Shown here piece after piece: positions 25,824 to 35,315 of a stretch of 57,039 bases of DNA. The notes beneath the pieces were generated by a model, which was given only the letters and a program-made list of their open reading frames with translations, was not told where the DNA came from and made no database searches. Origin of the DNA: Azonexus sp. (lineage in GTDB: Bacteria; Pseudomonadota; Gammaproteobacteria; Burkholderiales; Rhodocyclaceae). A program made the translations under genes and the position numbers. Numbering within the stretch: position 1 is the first letter of the stretch; each line of letters starts with the position of its first letter. The DNA lies in the NCBI RefSeq assembly GCF_023150235.1, contig NZ_JAKLLH010000021.1:1-57039 (forward strand), given 5' to 3'.

Positions 25824-27269
25824 TTATAGCACTTCGGCCGCATGGTCCGCCAAGCGGGAACGCTCACCGCGCTGCAGGGTGATGTGGCCCGAATGCGGCC
25901 AGCCCTTGAAGCGGTCGACGACGTAGGTGAGGCCGGAACTGCCCTCGGTCAGGTAGGGGGTATCGATCTGCGCGATGTTGCCCAGGCAGACCACCTTGGT
26001 TCCGGGGCCGGCGCGGGTGACCAGGGTTTTCATCTGTTTCGGCGTCAGGTTCTGCGCTTCGTCGATGATCAGGAATTTCTTCAGGAAAGTGCGGCCGCGC
26101 ATGAAATTGAGCGACTTGACCTTGATCCGCGAGCGCAGCAGTTCGTTGGTCGCGGCTTTACCCCAATCGCCGCCGTAAGGCGTGGTCCCCGCTTCCTCGC
26201 TGTGGGTCAGGACTTCGAGGTTGTCTTCGAGGGCGCCCATCCACGGTGCCATCTTCTCTTCCTCGCTGCCGGGCAGGAAGCCGATGTCCTCGCCGACCGG
26301 TACGGTGACACGGGTCATGATGATTTCCGAGAACAGCTTCTTCTCCATCACCTGGGTCAGCGCCGCCGCCAGCGTCAGCAGGGTCTTGCCGGTGCCGGCC
26401 TGGCCGAGCAGGGTGACGAAATCGATGTCGGGATTGAGCAGCAGGTTGAGCGCGAAATTCTGCTCACGGTTGCGCGCGGTGATGCCCCAGACGGCGTTTT
26501 TCGGGTGCGTGTAATCGATCAGGGTTTCCAGTACCGCGGTCTTGCCGGCGATTTCCTTGACGATCGCGGCGAAGCCCTCGCTTTCCAGCCAGACGAACTG
26601 GTTGACCAGGAACTGCTGGCAGAGCGGGCCGGTGACGCGGTAGTAGGTCTTGGCGTCCTTCTTCCACGACTCCATGTCCTTGCCGTGCTTTTCCCAGAAA
26701 TTATCCGGTAGTGCCAGCGTTCCGGCATAGAGCAGGTCGGTGTCTTCAAGCACCTTGTCGTTGAAGTAATCCTCGGCCAGCAGGTTGAGCGCCCGCGCCT
26801 TGATCCGCATGTTGATGTCCTTGGACACCAGGATCGCCTGGCGGCCGGGGAACTTGCGTTGCAGGTGGATCACCACCGAGAGGATCTGGTTATCGACCTT
26901 CGAGGTCGGCAGGCCTTGCGGCAGGTCGGCACTGATCGCCTCGGTCTGCAGATAGAGGCGGCCGCTGGCGAGCTTGGACGAGGGGCCGTAGAGGTCGATG
27001 CCACGGGTGATGTCGTCGCCGTCGGCAGCCAGCATCTCGTCGAGCATGCGCGAGGCCTGGCGGGCATTGCGGGCGATTTCCGACATCCCCTTCTTGTGGC
27101 TGTCGAGCTCTTCCAGGGTCATGATCGGCAGGAAGACGTCGTGCTCCTCGAAGCGGTACAGGCAGCTCGGGTCGTGCATCAGCACGTTGGTGTCGAGCAC
27201 GAAAATCTTGGTCTGGGCAGCGGCGGCCTTCTTGCCGGGGGACTTTCTTGCAGCGGGCTTGGGCGACAT
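25824..27269 (-). CDS. PhoH-family ATPase with N-terminal PIN domain
   Basis: A 481-residue cytoplasmic protein of the PhoH2/YlaK type. Residues about 20-150 are a PIN domain (KIFVLDTNVLMHDPSCL, acidic residues in LEELDSHKKG). Residues about 250-480 are a PhoH P-loop ATPase (LLGQAGTGKTLLTLAAALTQ, KKFLIIDEAQNLTPKQMKTL). PIN-PhoH proteins couple RNA unwinding and cleavage in the cases studied. A basic N-terminal extension (KPAARKSPGKKAAAAQ) is present. It is 15 bp downstream of the peroxiredoxin gene and so is probably co-transcribed with it. Confidence 0.93.
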   Translation of the reverse strand: MSPKPAARKSPGKKAAAAQTKIFVLDTNVLMHDPSCLYRFEEHDVFLPIMTLEELDSHKKGMSEIARNARQASRMLDEMLAADGDDITRGIDLYGPSSKLASGRLYLQTEAISADLPQGLPTSKVDNQILSVVIHLQRKFPGRQAILVSKDINMRIKARALNLLAEDYFNDKVLEDTDLLYAGTLALPDNFWEKHGKDMESWKKDAKTYYRVTGPLCQQFLVNQFVWLESEGFAAIVKEIAGKTAVLETLIDYTHPKNAVWGITARNREQNFALNLLLNPDIDFVTLLGQAGTGKTLLTLAAALTQVMEKKLFSEIIMTRVTVPVGEDIGFLPGSEEEKMAPWMGALEDNLEVLTHSEEAGTTPYGGDWGKAATNELLRSRIKVKSLNFMRGRTFLKKFLIIDEAQNLTPKQMKTLVTRAGPGTKVVCLGNIAQIDTPYLTEGSSGLTYVVDRFKGWPHSGHITLQRGERSRLADHAAEVL

Positions 27270-27284
27270 GATCGTGGGCCTTGG

Positions 27285-27740
27285 TCAGAGGGTTTTGACG
27301 AAATCGAGCACTTCCTGGGCGTGTCCCGGCACCTTGACGCCGCGCCACTCACGGCGCAACACGCCGTCGCGGTCGATGACGAAGGTGCTGCGTTCGACGC
27401 CACGCACCTGTTTGCCGTACATGTTTTTCAGCTTCATGACAGCGAACAGGGTACAGACCGCTTCGTCGGCATCGGTGCCGAGTTCAAAGGGCAGGGCCTG
27501 CTTGGCCTTGAAGTTCTCGTGCGACTTGAGGCTGTCGCGCGAGACGCCGAGGATGACCGCGCCGGCAGCGGCAAATTCGCCGTGCAGGTCGCGGAACTGC
27601 TGCGCCTCGGTGGTACAACCCGGGGTGCTGTCCTTGGGGTAGAAATAGACGACCACCACCTGGCCGGCCTGGGCCGCCAGGTTGAAGGTCTGGCCCGAGG
27701 TGGCCGGCAGTGAGAAGTCGGGGACGGCGGTATCGAGCAT
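27285..27740 (-). CDS. bcp: Thiol peroxidase of the Bcp/PrxQ family
   Basis: A 151-residue peroxiredoxin that reduces peroxides with thioredoxin or a similar donor. YFYPKDSTPGCTTEAQQF contains the peroxidatic Cys C42. The usual PrxQ resolving Cys five residues later is Gln (Q47). Another Cys (C96, DEAVCTLF) might substitute, or the enzyme works as a 1-Cys peroxidase. GVERSTFVIDRDGVLRREW closes the fold. The start at 27740 gives the normal N-terminus; a longer frame upstream is an artefact of the palindromic repeat region. Confidence 0.93.
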   Translation of the reverse strand: MLDTAVPDFSLPATSGQTFNLAAQAGQVVVVYFYPKDSTPGCTTEAQQFRDLHGEFAAAGAVILGVSRDSLKSHENFKAKQALPFELGTDADEAVCTLFAVMKLKNMYGKQVRGVERSTFVIDRDGVLRREWRGVKVPGHAQEVLDFVKTL

Positions 27741-27870
27741 GGTGAGCCTTTCTGCTGATGGGGGCGATTCGATTGTCGGCAATCGGCCGGGCAGGGTCAA
27801 GCGAGGAGGGAGGTCCGGAAGACTCCTCTTCCGAGAAAGCCCTCCCCTGCCCTTCCCGCAATCCTGTTGG

Positions 27871-27916
27871 AAAAAAGCCCCTTTTTCACGGTCGACCGTG
27901 AAAAAGGGGCTTTTTT
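27871..27916. repeat. 46-bp perfect palindrome containing TCACGGTCGACCGTGA (copy 4)
   Basis: The 16-bp palindrome at 27886-27901 is extended on both sides without mismatch. Left arm: AAAAAAGCCCCTTTTT before the core; right arm: its exact reverse complement, ending TTTTTT. It sits between the ppk1 3' end (27931) and the bcp start (27740). With an A-run on one side and a T-run on the other, it would form a strong terminator hairpin in either direction. Confidence 0.93.
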
Positions 27917-27930
27917 CCGCCAATGGGAGA

Positions 27931-30012
27931 TCAGTTGCCGCCCAGGGTCAGCATCAACTCGTTCTGCGCACTATGCGGCTTGCTGCGGGTATTTCGCCGC
28001 CGCTGGTACTGTCCATCGCCATTCATCTCCCAGCTTTGCAGATTATCGGCAAGGTAGAACTTGAGGCCTTCGGTAATCACGCGCCGCTTGAGCTTGGGGT
28101 CAAGAATCGGAAACCCGAGTTCGATGCGCTTGAAGAAATTGCGCTCCATCCAGTCGGCGGACGAGAGATAGACCTTCTCCTCGCCGGCCGCATGAAAATA
28201 CATTACCCGGTGATGTTCGAGGAAGCGGCCGATGATCGAACGGACCCGAATGTTTTCCGAGAGGCCGGGTACCCCGGGACGCAGCGCGCAGACGCCGCGG
28301 ACGATCAGGTCGACCGAAACGCCGGCTTGCGAGGCTTCGTAGAGAGCGTTGATCACTTCCGGTTCGAGCAGCGAGTTCATCTTGGCGACGATCTGCGCTT
28401 TCTGCCCGGCCTTGGCGGCTTCGGTTTCGGCACGGATCGCAGCAACCACATTGGGCTGCAGCGTGAACGGTGCCTGCCACAGGTGCTTCAGCGTCCGTGC
28501 CTTGCCCAGCCCGGTCAGCTGCTTGAAGACTTCGGCGACGTCGTGGGTGATTTCCTCGTTGGCAGTGAGCAGGCCGAAATCGGAATAGAGGCGGGCGGTG
28601 CGCGGGTGGTAGTTGCCGGTGCCGAGGTGGGCGTAGGACTTGAGGCCGCCTTCCTCGCGGCGGACGATCAGCAGTGCCTTGGCGTGCGTCTTGTAGCCGA
28701 CGACACCATAGACGACGTGGGCGCCGACTTCTTCCAGCTTGGTCGCCCAGCCGATGTTGGCTTCCTCGTCGAAACGCGCCATCAATTCAACCACGACGGT
28801 GACTTCCTTGCCGCTCTGGGCGGCGCGGATCAGCGACTGCATCAGCACCGAGTCGGTGCCGGTGCGGTACACGGTCATCTTGATCGCGACCACGCTGGGG
28901 TCGTTGGCGGCCTGGTTGAGGAATTCGATGACTGGTGTAAAGGATTGGTAGGGATGATGCAGCAGGATGTCCTGCTTGCGGATGCTGTCGAAAATGTTGC
29001 TACCCTTGGCCAATCCCTTGGCCGAGCCGGCGACGAAGGGGCTGAACTTCATGTCGGGGCGGTCGACCCAGTCGGGTACCTGCATCAGGCGGACCAGGTT
29101 GACCGGGCCGTTGACCCGGTAGAGATCGCTGTGTTCCAGCCCGAACTGGGCGAGCAGGAATTCGGTCATCGCCGGCGAGCAGTTGTCGGCGACTTCGAGG
29201 CGCACGGCGTCGCCGAAGTTGCGATGCGAGAGTTCGCCCTGCAGCTTGGTACGCAGGTTGGTGACTTCTTCCTCATCGACGAAGAGGTCGGAGTTGCGCG
29301 TCGCCCGGAATTGGTAGCAGCCGAGCACGGTCATGCCGGTGAATAATTCGCCGACGAATTCGTGCAGGATCGACGACAGGAAGACGAAACCGTAGGGGCA
29401 GCCGGCGAGTTCTTCCGGCAGTCGGATGACCCGCGGCAGCACGCGCGGTGCCTGGACGATGGCTGCGCCGGAAATGCGGCCGAAAGCATCCTTGCCTTCG
29501 AGTTCGACGGCAAAATTGAGACTCTTGTTGAGTACCCGCGGGAAGGGGTGCGAGGGATCGAGCCCGATCGGGGTCAGCACCGGCACCATCTCGCGCTGGA
29601 AGTAGTCGCGGATCCATTCGCGCTGGGCTTCGTTCCAACTCGAACGCCGCAGGAAGCGGATACCCTCGGCATCGAGTGCCGGAAGAATGACCTCGTTCAG
29701 GTATTGATACTGTTCGGTGACGATGGCGTGAGCTTCGGCCGAGACCTGACGGTAGGCCTCCTGCGGTGTTTTGCCGTCGGTGGTGACCACCGACGCACGA
29801 GCCTTGAGTTGCTCCTTGAGACCAGCCATGCGGATCTCGAAGAATTCATCCATGTTGCTCGAGACGATGCAAAGAAAACGCAAGCGCTCAAGCATCGGCA
29901 CGCGTTCATCCTGGGCCTGCGCCATAACGCGCCGGTTGAAGGCCAGGATGCCGAGTTCGCGGTTGAGATAATGGGCCGTCGGAAAGCGGGGCTGGAGATA
30001 GGGATGGTTCAT
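27931..30012 (-). CDS. ppk1: Polyphosphate kinase 1
   Basis: A 693-residue enzyme that makes polyphosphate from ATP, reversibly, at the inner membrane. Four domains in order: N-terminal (LNRELGILAFNRRVMAQAQD, SNMDEFFEIRMAGLKEQ), head (PVLTPIGLDPSHPFP), and two PLD-like C domains. The phosphorylated His block is AHLGTGNYHPRTARLYSDFG, then NSLLEPEVINALYEASQAGV and RSIIGRFLEHHRVMYF. The ATG at 30012 gives the normal start. The ribosome-binding site is weak (GAGC). The leader contains a 22-bp palindrome (30150-30171). The 3' end is followed by the 46-bp palindrome. Confidence 0.96.
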   Translation of the reverse strand: MNHPYLQPRFPTAHYLNRELGILAFNRRVMAQAQDERVPMLERLRFLCIVSSNMDEFFEIRMAGLKEQLKARASVVTTDGKTPQEAYRQVSAEAHAIVTEQYQYLNEVILPALDAEGIRFLRRSSWNEAQREWIRDYFQREMVPVLTPIGLDPSHPFPRVLNKSLNFAVELEGKDAFGRISGAAIVQAPRVLPRVIRLPEELAGCPYGFVFLSSILHEFVGELFTGMTVLGCYQFRATRNSDLFVDEEEVTNLRTKLQGELSHRNFGDAVRLEVADNCSPAMTEFLLAQFGLEHSDLYRVNGPVNLVRLMQVPDWVDRPDMKFSPFVAGSAKGLAKGSNIFDSIRKQDILLHHPYQSFTPVIEFLNQAANDPSVVAIKMTVYRTGTDSVLMQSLIRAAQSGKEVTVVVELMARFDEEANIGWATKLEEVGAHVVYGVVGYKTHAKALLIVRREEGGLKSYAHLGTGNYHPRTARLYSDFGLLTANEEITHDVAEVFKQLTGLGKARTLKHLWQAPFTLQPNVVAAIRAETEAAKAGQKAQIVAKMNSLLEPEVINALYEASQAGVSVDLIVRGVCALRPGVPGLSENIRVRSIIGRFLEHHRVMYFHAAGEEKVYLSSADWMERNFFKRIELGFPILDPKLKRRVITEGLKFYLADNLQSWEMNGDGQYQRRRNTRSKPHSAQNELMLTLGGN

Positions 30013-30456
30013 GACGCTCGGTTCCGGATAACTGACGAAGTATATGTCCTGAAACCGCCATCTTGTTGCACCTTCATTACAGCACCATGACAAAAAAGCA
30101 TTCCCGGGTGCTTGCGGGAAAATCCGTGGCAAAGGAAGCAAGAAATTAGCGACAGGCATTCATGCCTGTCGGTCAAACATGTTTGGGAAGGGGTTTGCAT
30201 CCCCTCCCAAAACGGTCGCCTGAAACCCCGGCCTTCAGGCCGGGGTCGGCTCCCTCCGCCCTGAAGGGCGAGGTTTCAAACCGGAGTTAGTCTTACGATG
30301 AAGAGCAAAAACCCGGCTCAGAGGCAAAATTCGCCGACAAACGCAGCGTTCCCAAGGACTTAGCAAGCGTTTCCCAAGCCCCTGCCGGGTGAGTACCCAC
30401 ACACGCCCCAAAGGTTGAGAAATTCGCAGTGCCGGCGACGGATCAGCGCCATTGCC
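30013..30456. other. Palindrome-rich interval between fumarase and ppk1
   Basis: No gene is visible in about 440 bases. It contains three hairpins: CGACAGGCAT-TC-ATGCCTGTCG (30150-30171), ACCCCGGCC-TTCA-GGCCGGGGT (about 30216-30244) and CGCCC-TGAA-GGGCG (about 30259-30272), the last flanked by TGAAACC / GGTTTCA. Clustered GC-rich hairpins with TTCA/TGAA loops resemble the ends of IS200/IS605-type elements. A remnant of such an element is possible. Confidence 0.5.
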
Positions 30457-30510
30457 AAAAAAAAGCATCCCCGGCCCCATGCCTGACAACAGCTACGGGA
30501 CCGGGGATGC
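30457..30510 (-). terminator. Terminator after the fumarase gene
   Basis: On the minus strand GCATCCCCGGTCCC pairs with GGGGCCGGGGATGC (one mismatch), followed by eight T. It lies 13 bp after the fumarase stop. Confidence 0.85.
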
Positions 30511-30522
30511 GCTGGGCGAGGA

Positions 30523-32043
30523 TCAGGCCTTGACCGGGATCTTGCCGATCTTGACCTGCCATTCCTTCGGACCGGTTTCGTGGGCGTTGGTGCCGGTCGA
30601 GTCGACCGCAACCGTGACCGGCATGTCCTGCACGTCGAACTCGTAAATCGCTTCCATGCCGAGATCCTCGAAGCCGACGATCTTGGCCGACTTGATTGCC
30701 TTGGAAACGAGGTAGGCGGCACCGCCGACGGCCATCAGGTAGGCGGATTTATTGTCCTTGATCGCTTCGATCGCGACCGGGCCGCGTTCGGACTTGCCGA
30801 TCATCGAGATCAGGCCGGTCTGTTCGAGCATGGTGCGGGTGAACTTGTCCATGCGGGTGGCAGTGGTCGGGCCGGCCGGGCCGACGACTTCGTCACGCAC
30901 CGGGTCGACCGGGCCGACGTAGTAGATGACACGGTTGGTGAAGTCGACCGGCAGCTTCTCGCCCTTGGCCAGCATGTCGCAGATGCGCTTGTGGGCAGCA
31001 TCGCGGCCGGTCAGCATCTTGCCGTTCAAGAGCAGCTTCTGGCCGACCTTCCAGGAAGTGACTTCTTCCTTGGTCAGGGTGTCGAGATTGACGCGCAGGG
31101 CCGATTTGACGTCCGGCGTCCAGGTCACGGCCGGCCAGTCTTCCAGCTTCGGCGGTTCGATCTTGGCCGGGCCGGAACCGTCGAGATGGAAATGGCAGTG
31201 ACGGGTCGCGGCGCAGTTCGGGACCAGCGCGACCGGCAGGTTGGCGGCGTGGCAGGGGTAATCCAGCACCTTGACGTCGAGCACGGTGGTCAGGCCGCCC
31301 AGGCCCTGGGCGCCGACGCCGAGGGCGTTTACCTTTTCGTAGAGCTCGAGACGCAATTCCTCGGCACGGTTCTGCGCACCACGGGCCTTCAGTTCATGGA
31401 TATCCACCGGTGCCATGATCGACTCCTTGGCCAGCAGCATCGCCTTTTCCGGCGTGCCGCCGATGCCGATGCCGATGATGCCCGGCGGACACCAGCCGGC
31501 ACCCATTTCCGGAATCTTCTTCAAGACCCAGTCGACCAGATCGTCGGACGGATTGAGCATGGCGAACTTGGACTTGGCCTCGGAGCCCCCCCCCTTGGCG
31601 GCACAGATGACTTCGACGTGATGACCTTCGACGATCTCGAAATGCACCACGGCCGGCGTGTTGTCCTTGGTGTTCTTGCGGCTGCCGGCCGGGTCGGCCA
31701 GCACCGAAGCGCGCAGCGGATTGTCCGGATTGGCATAGGCGCGGCGGACGCCTTCGTCGATCATCTTCTGGACGCTCATGGTCGCATCCGGCCAAGTGAC
31801 CTGCATGCCGACCTTCATGAAGACCATGCCGATCCCGGTGTCCTGGCAAATCGGGCGATGGCCTTCGGCGGCCATGCGCGAGTTGGTCAGGATCTGGGCA
31901 ATGGCGTCCTTGGCAGCGGGGCTTTCCTCGCGCTCGTAGGCCTCGCCGAGGGCCTTGATGTAGTCGAGCGGGTGGTAATAACTGATGTACTGGAAGGCGT
32001 CGGCGACGGACTGGATCAGGTCTTCCTGTTTAATGGCGGTCAT
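30523..32043 (-). CDS. Class I (iron-sulfur) fumarate hydratase
   Basis: A 506-residue cytoplasmic TCA-cycle enzyme that hydrates fumarate to malate using a [4Fe-4S] cluster. Seen: EGHRPICQDTGIGMVFMKVG (a cluster Cys), AKGGGSEAKSKFAMLNPSDD, MGAGWCPPGIIGIGIGGTPE (second Cys), NCAATRHCHFHLDGSGPA (third) and YYVGPVDPVRDEVVGPAGPT in the C-terminal beta domain. It has the fused alpha-beta form of aerobic class I enzymes, slightly shorter than E. coli FumA. It lies 15 bp downstream of the TIGR00645 gene. Confidence 0.95.
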   Translation of the reverse strand: MTAIKQEDLIQSVADAFQYISYYHPLDYIKALGEAYEREESPAAKDAIAQILTNSRMAAEGHRPICQDTGIGMVFMKVGMQVTWPDATMSVQKMIDEGVRRAYANPDNPLRASVLADPAGSRKNTKDNTPAVVHFEIVEGHHVEVICAAKGGGSEAKSKFAMLNPSDDLVDWVLKKIPEMGAGWCPPGIIGIGIGGTPEKAMLLAKESIMAPVDIHELKARGAQNRAEELRLELYEKVNALGVGAQGLGGLTTVLDVKVLDYPCHAANLPVALVPNCAATRHCHFHLDGSGPAKIEPPKLEDWPAVTWTPDVKSALRVNLDTLTKEEVTSWKVGQKLLLNGKMLTGRDAAHKRICDMLAKGEKLPVDFTNRVIYYVGPVDPVRDEVVGPAGPTTATRMDKFTRTMLEQTGLISMIGKSERGPVAIEAIKDNKSAYLMAVGGAAYLVSKAIKSAKIVGFEDLGMEAIYEFDVQDMPVTVAVDSTGTNAHETGPKEWQVKIGKIPVKA

Positions 32044-32058
32044 GCAAGAACTCCGTTG

Positions 32059-32595
32059 TTAGTGGTGTTTTTGATGTTGCAGGGCGAGAGTCTGGGTCAT
32101 GGTCTTGTCGACAAGCGCCATGGCCAGGGCGGAGAAAAGGAAAACGACGTGGATGATGACCTGCCACTGCAAGGTGTGTTCGGACAGGTTGGCGGCATTG
32201 ATGAAACTCTTCAGCAGGTGGATCGACGAAATGCCGATGATCGCCGTGGACAGCTTGATCTTGAGCACACCGGCATTGACATGCGACAGCCACTCCGGTT
32301 GATCAGGATGACCGTCGAGGTCGAGGCGCGAGACAAAGGTTTCGTAACCGCCGACGATGACCATGACCAGCAAGTTGGCGATCATCACCACGTCGATCAG
32401 CCCGAGGACGATCAACATGACGTCGGTTTCGGTCATGTGATGCGGGCCGAAAGCACCGGCAACGAGATGGCCGAGTTCGACCATGAACAGCCAGCAATAG
32501 ACCAGTTGCGCGATGATCAGACCGACGTACAGCGGAGCCTGAATCCAGCGACTGGAGAAAATGAAGGTTTCGAGATGCTTGATGGGTGCGCTCAT
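32059..32595 (-). CDS. TIGR00645/UPF0114 (YqhA-type) membrane protein
   Basis: A 178-residue inner-membrane protein with four hydrophobic segments. The family's N-terminus is KHLETFIFSSRWIQAPLYVG; further blocks are MLIVLGLIDVVMIANLLVMV, GGYETFVSRLDLDGHPDQPEW, and INAANLSEHTLQWQVIIHVV. Function unknown. It is probably co-transcribed with the fumarase gene. The same fumarase-adjacent position could be chance. The divergent acs promoter region follows (32596-32854). Confidence 0.92.
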   Translation of the reverse strand: MSAPIKHLETFIFSSRWIQAPLYVGLIIAQLVYCWLFMVELGHLVAGAFGPHHMTETDVMLIVLGLIDVVMIANLLVMVIVGGYETFVSRLDLDGHPDQPEWLSHVNAGVLKIKLSTAIIGISSIHLLKSFINAANLSEHTLQWQVIIHVVFLFSALAMALVDKTMTQTLALQHQKHH

Positions 32596-32854
32596 CGTCT
32601 TGAACGTTTCCGGTCGAGATTGCGGGAGCGCAAGTTTATCACGCCTGCGCTCAGGCTCCCGGCTATGCCGCTTTGTTGCGCCGCAGCGTGATTTCGTAAG
32701 CCATTTGTAAGAATATCGACGTTTAATGCCGTCTCAACGCTGGCGAGGGGAGTCAGTTGGTCTCCAGCTTGTGCGGCTAATCCCGCCCTTGGATTAACCA
32801 GGGTGCAATCGGTTGTTTCAACATAAATTGCGAAGTACCGCAGAGGAGAAAAAT

Positions 32855-34819
<1,965 letters not shown>

Positions 34820-34830
34820 AGCCCTTGTCC

Positions 34831-34857
34831 GGGTTCTGCCGCAAGGCAGAGCCCGCT
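34831..34857 (+). terminator. Hairpin after acs
   Basis: GGGTTCTGCC-GCAA-GGCAGAGCCC, 12 bp after the acs stop. There is no long T-run, so termination may be partial. Confidence 0.5.
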
Positions 34858-34922
34858 GTTCCCGCCGTGGCTCCATGGCGGCAGGAACTCCCGGCGGCAC
34901 GCTGCCGGGCTGAGAAATGCAA

Positions 34923-35067
34923 CAACCTGACGGACCCTTGTCACCTCAGGTTGCAAAAAGACAAAAGGCAAGGAGGAGACAATGGTCGTCCACAAGACGA
35001 CCTCCCGTACGGTCGCATCAGACTGTATGCCAAACCAACGGCCGGCACGCTTGGCGTGTCGGCCGTT
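34923..35067 (+). other. Structured leader before the sensor-kinase operon
   Basis: Two hairpins: CAACCTGA...TCAGGTTG (34923-34953) and a 14-bp stem AACGGCCGGCACGC-TTG-GCGTGTCGGCCGTT (35037-35067, one G-U). Between them lies AAGGAGGAGACAATG, a strong ribosome-binding site and ATG at 34982. That short frame runs 80 codons into the next gene out of frame and shows no family resemblance. It could be a leader peptide or a former gene start; I do not call it a gene. Confidence 0.45.
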
Positions 35068-35114
35068 TCCCCTTCTGCGGGAGCTTACGACCATCGATTT
35101 CGGAGGTGATCCCG

Positions 35115-35315
35115 ATGCGGCGCAAGGAAACCGGGCGATCCAGGCAACAGTTGGCGGTACTGGCCCTGTTTGCCACCTTGCTGCTCAATTTCCCGATGCT
35201 TTCGGTTCTGCCATCCGCCGCTGACTTTCCTGCAGCCGGCTGGCTTTACCTTTTCGCAGTCTGGGCGGGAGTCATCGCCCTGGCCGCACTTAACGAGCAC
35301 GGTGACCATCCATGA
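35115..35315 (+). CDS. Small membrane protein upstream of the symporter-kinase
   Basis: A 66-residue protein with two hydrophobic segments (LAVLALFATLLLNFPML and GWLYLFAVWAGVIALAAL) and a basic N-terminus. GGAGGTGA precedes the ATG. Its stop overlaps the next start (ATGA). Small two-helix proteins like this are regularly encoded just before SSS-domain histidine kinases, so a stabilising or signalling subunit is plausible. That is inference from position. Confidence 0.8.
   Translation: MRRKETGRSRQQLAVLALFATLLLNFPMLSVLPSAADFPAAGWLYLFAVWAGVIALAALNEHGDHP

Noticed and set aside
27682-29346. A 554-codon plus-strand frame opposite bcp and ppk1
   Set aside because: Antisense shadow of real genes; it also runs through the 46-bp palindrome. 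Low-complexity acidic product.
30580-32691. A 703-codon open frame on the plus strand opposite the fumarase and TIGR00645 genes
   Set aside because: It mirrors two well-supported minus-strand genes. GC-rich codons leave few stops in that antisense frame. No family resemblance and no ribosome-binding site.
34900-34960. CTGAGA and ACCCTTG-like words suggesting a TPP riboswitch
   Set aside because: The second conserved block of the aptamer and its pairing are absent, and the downstream genes are not thiamine genes.
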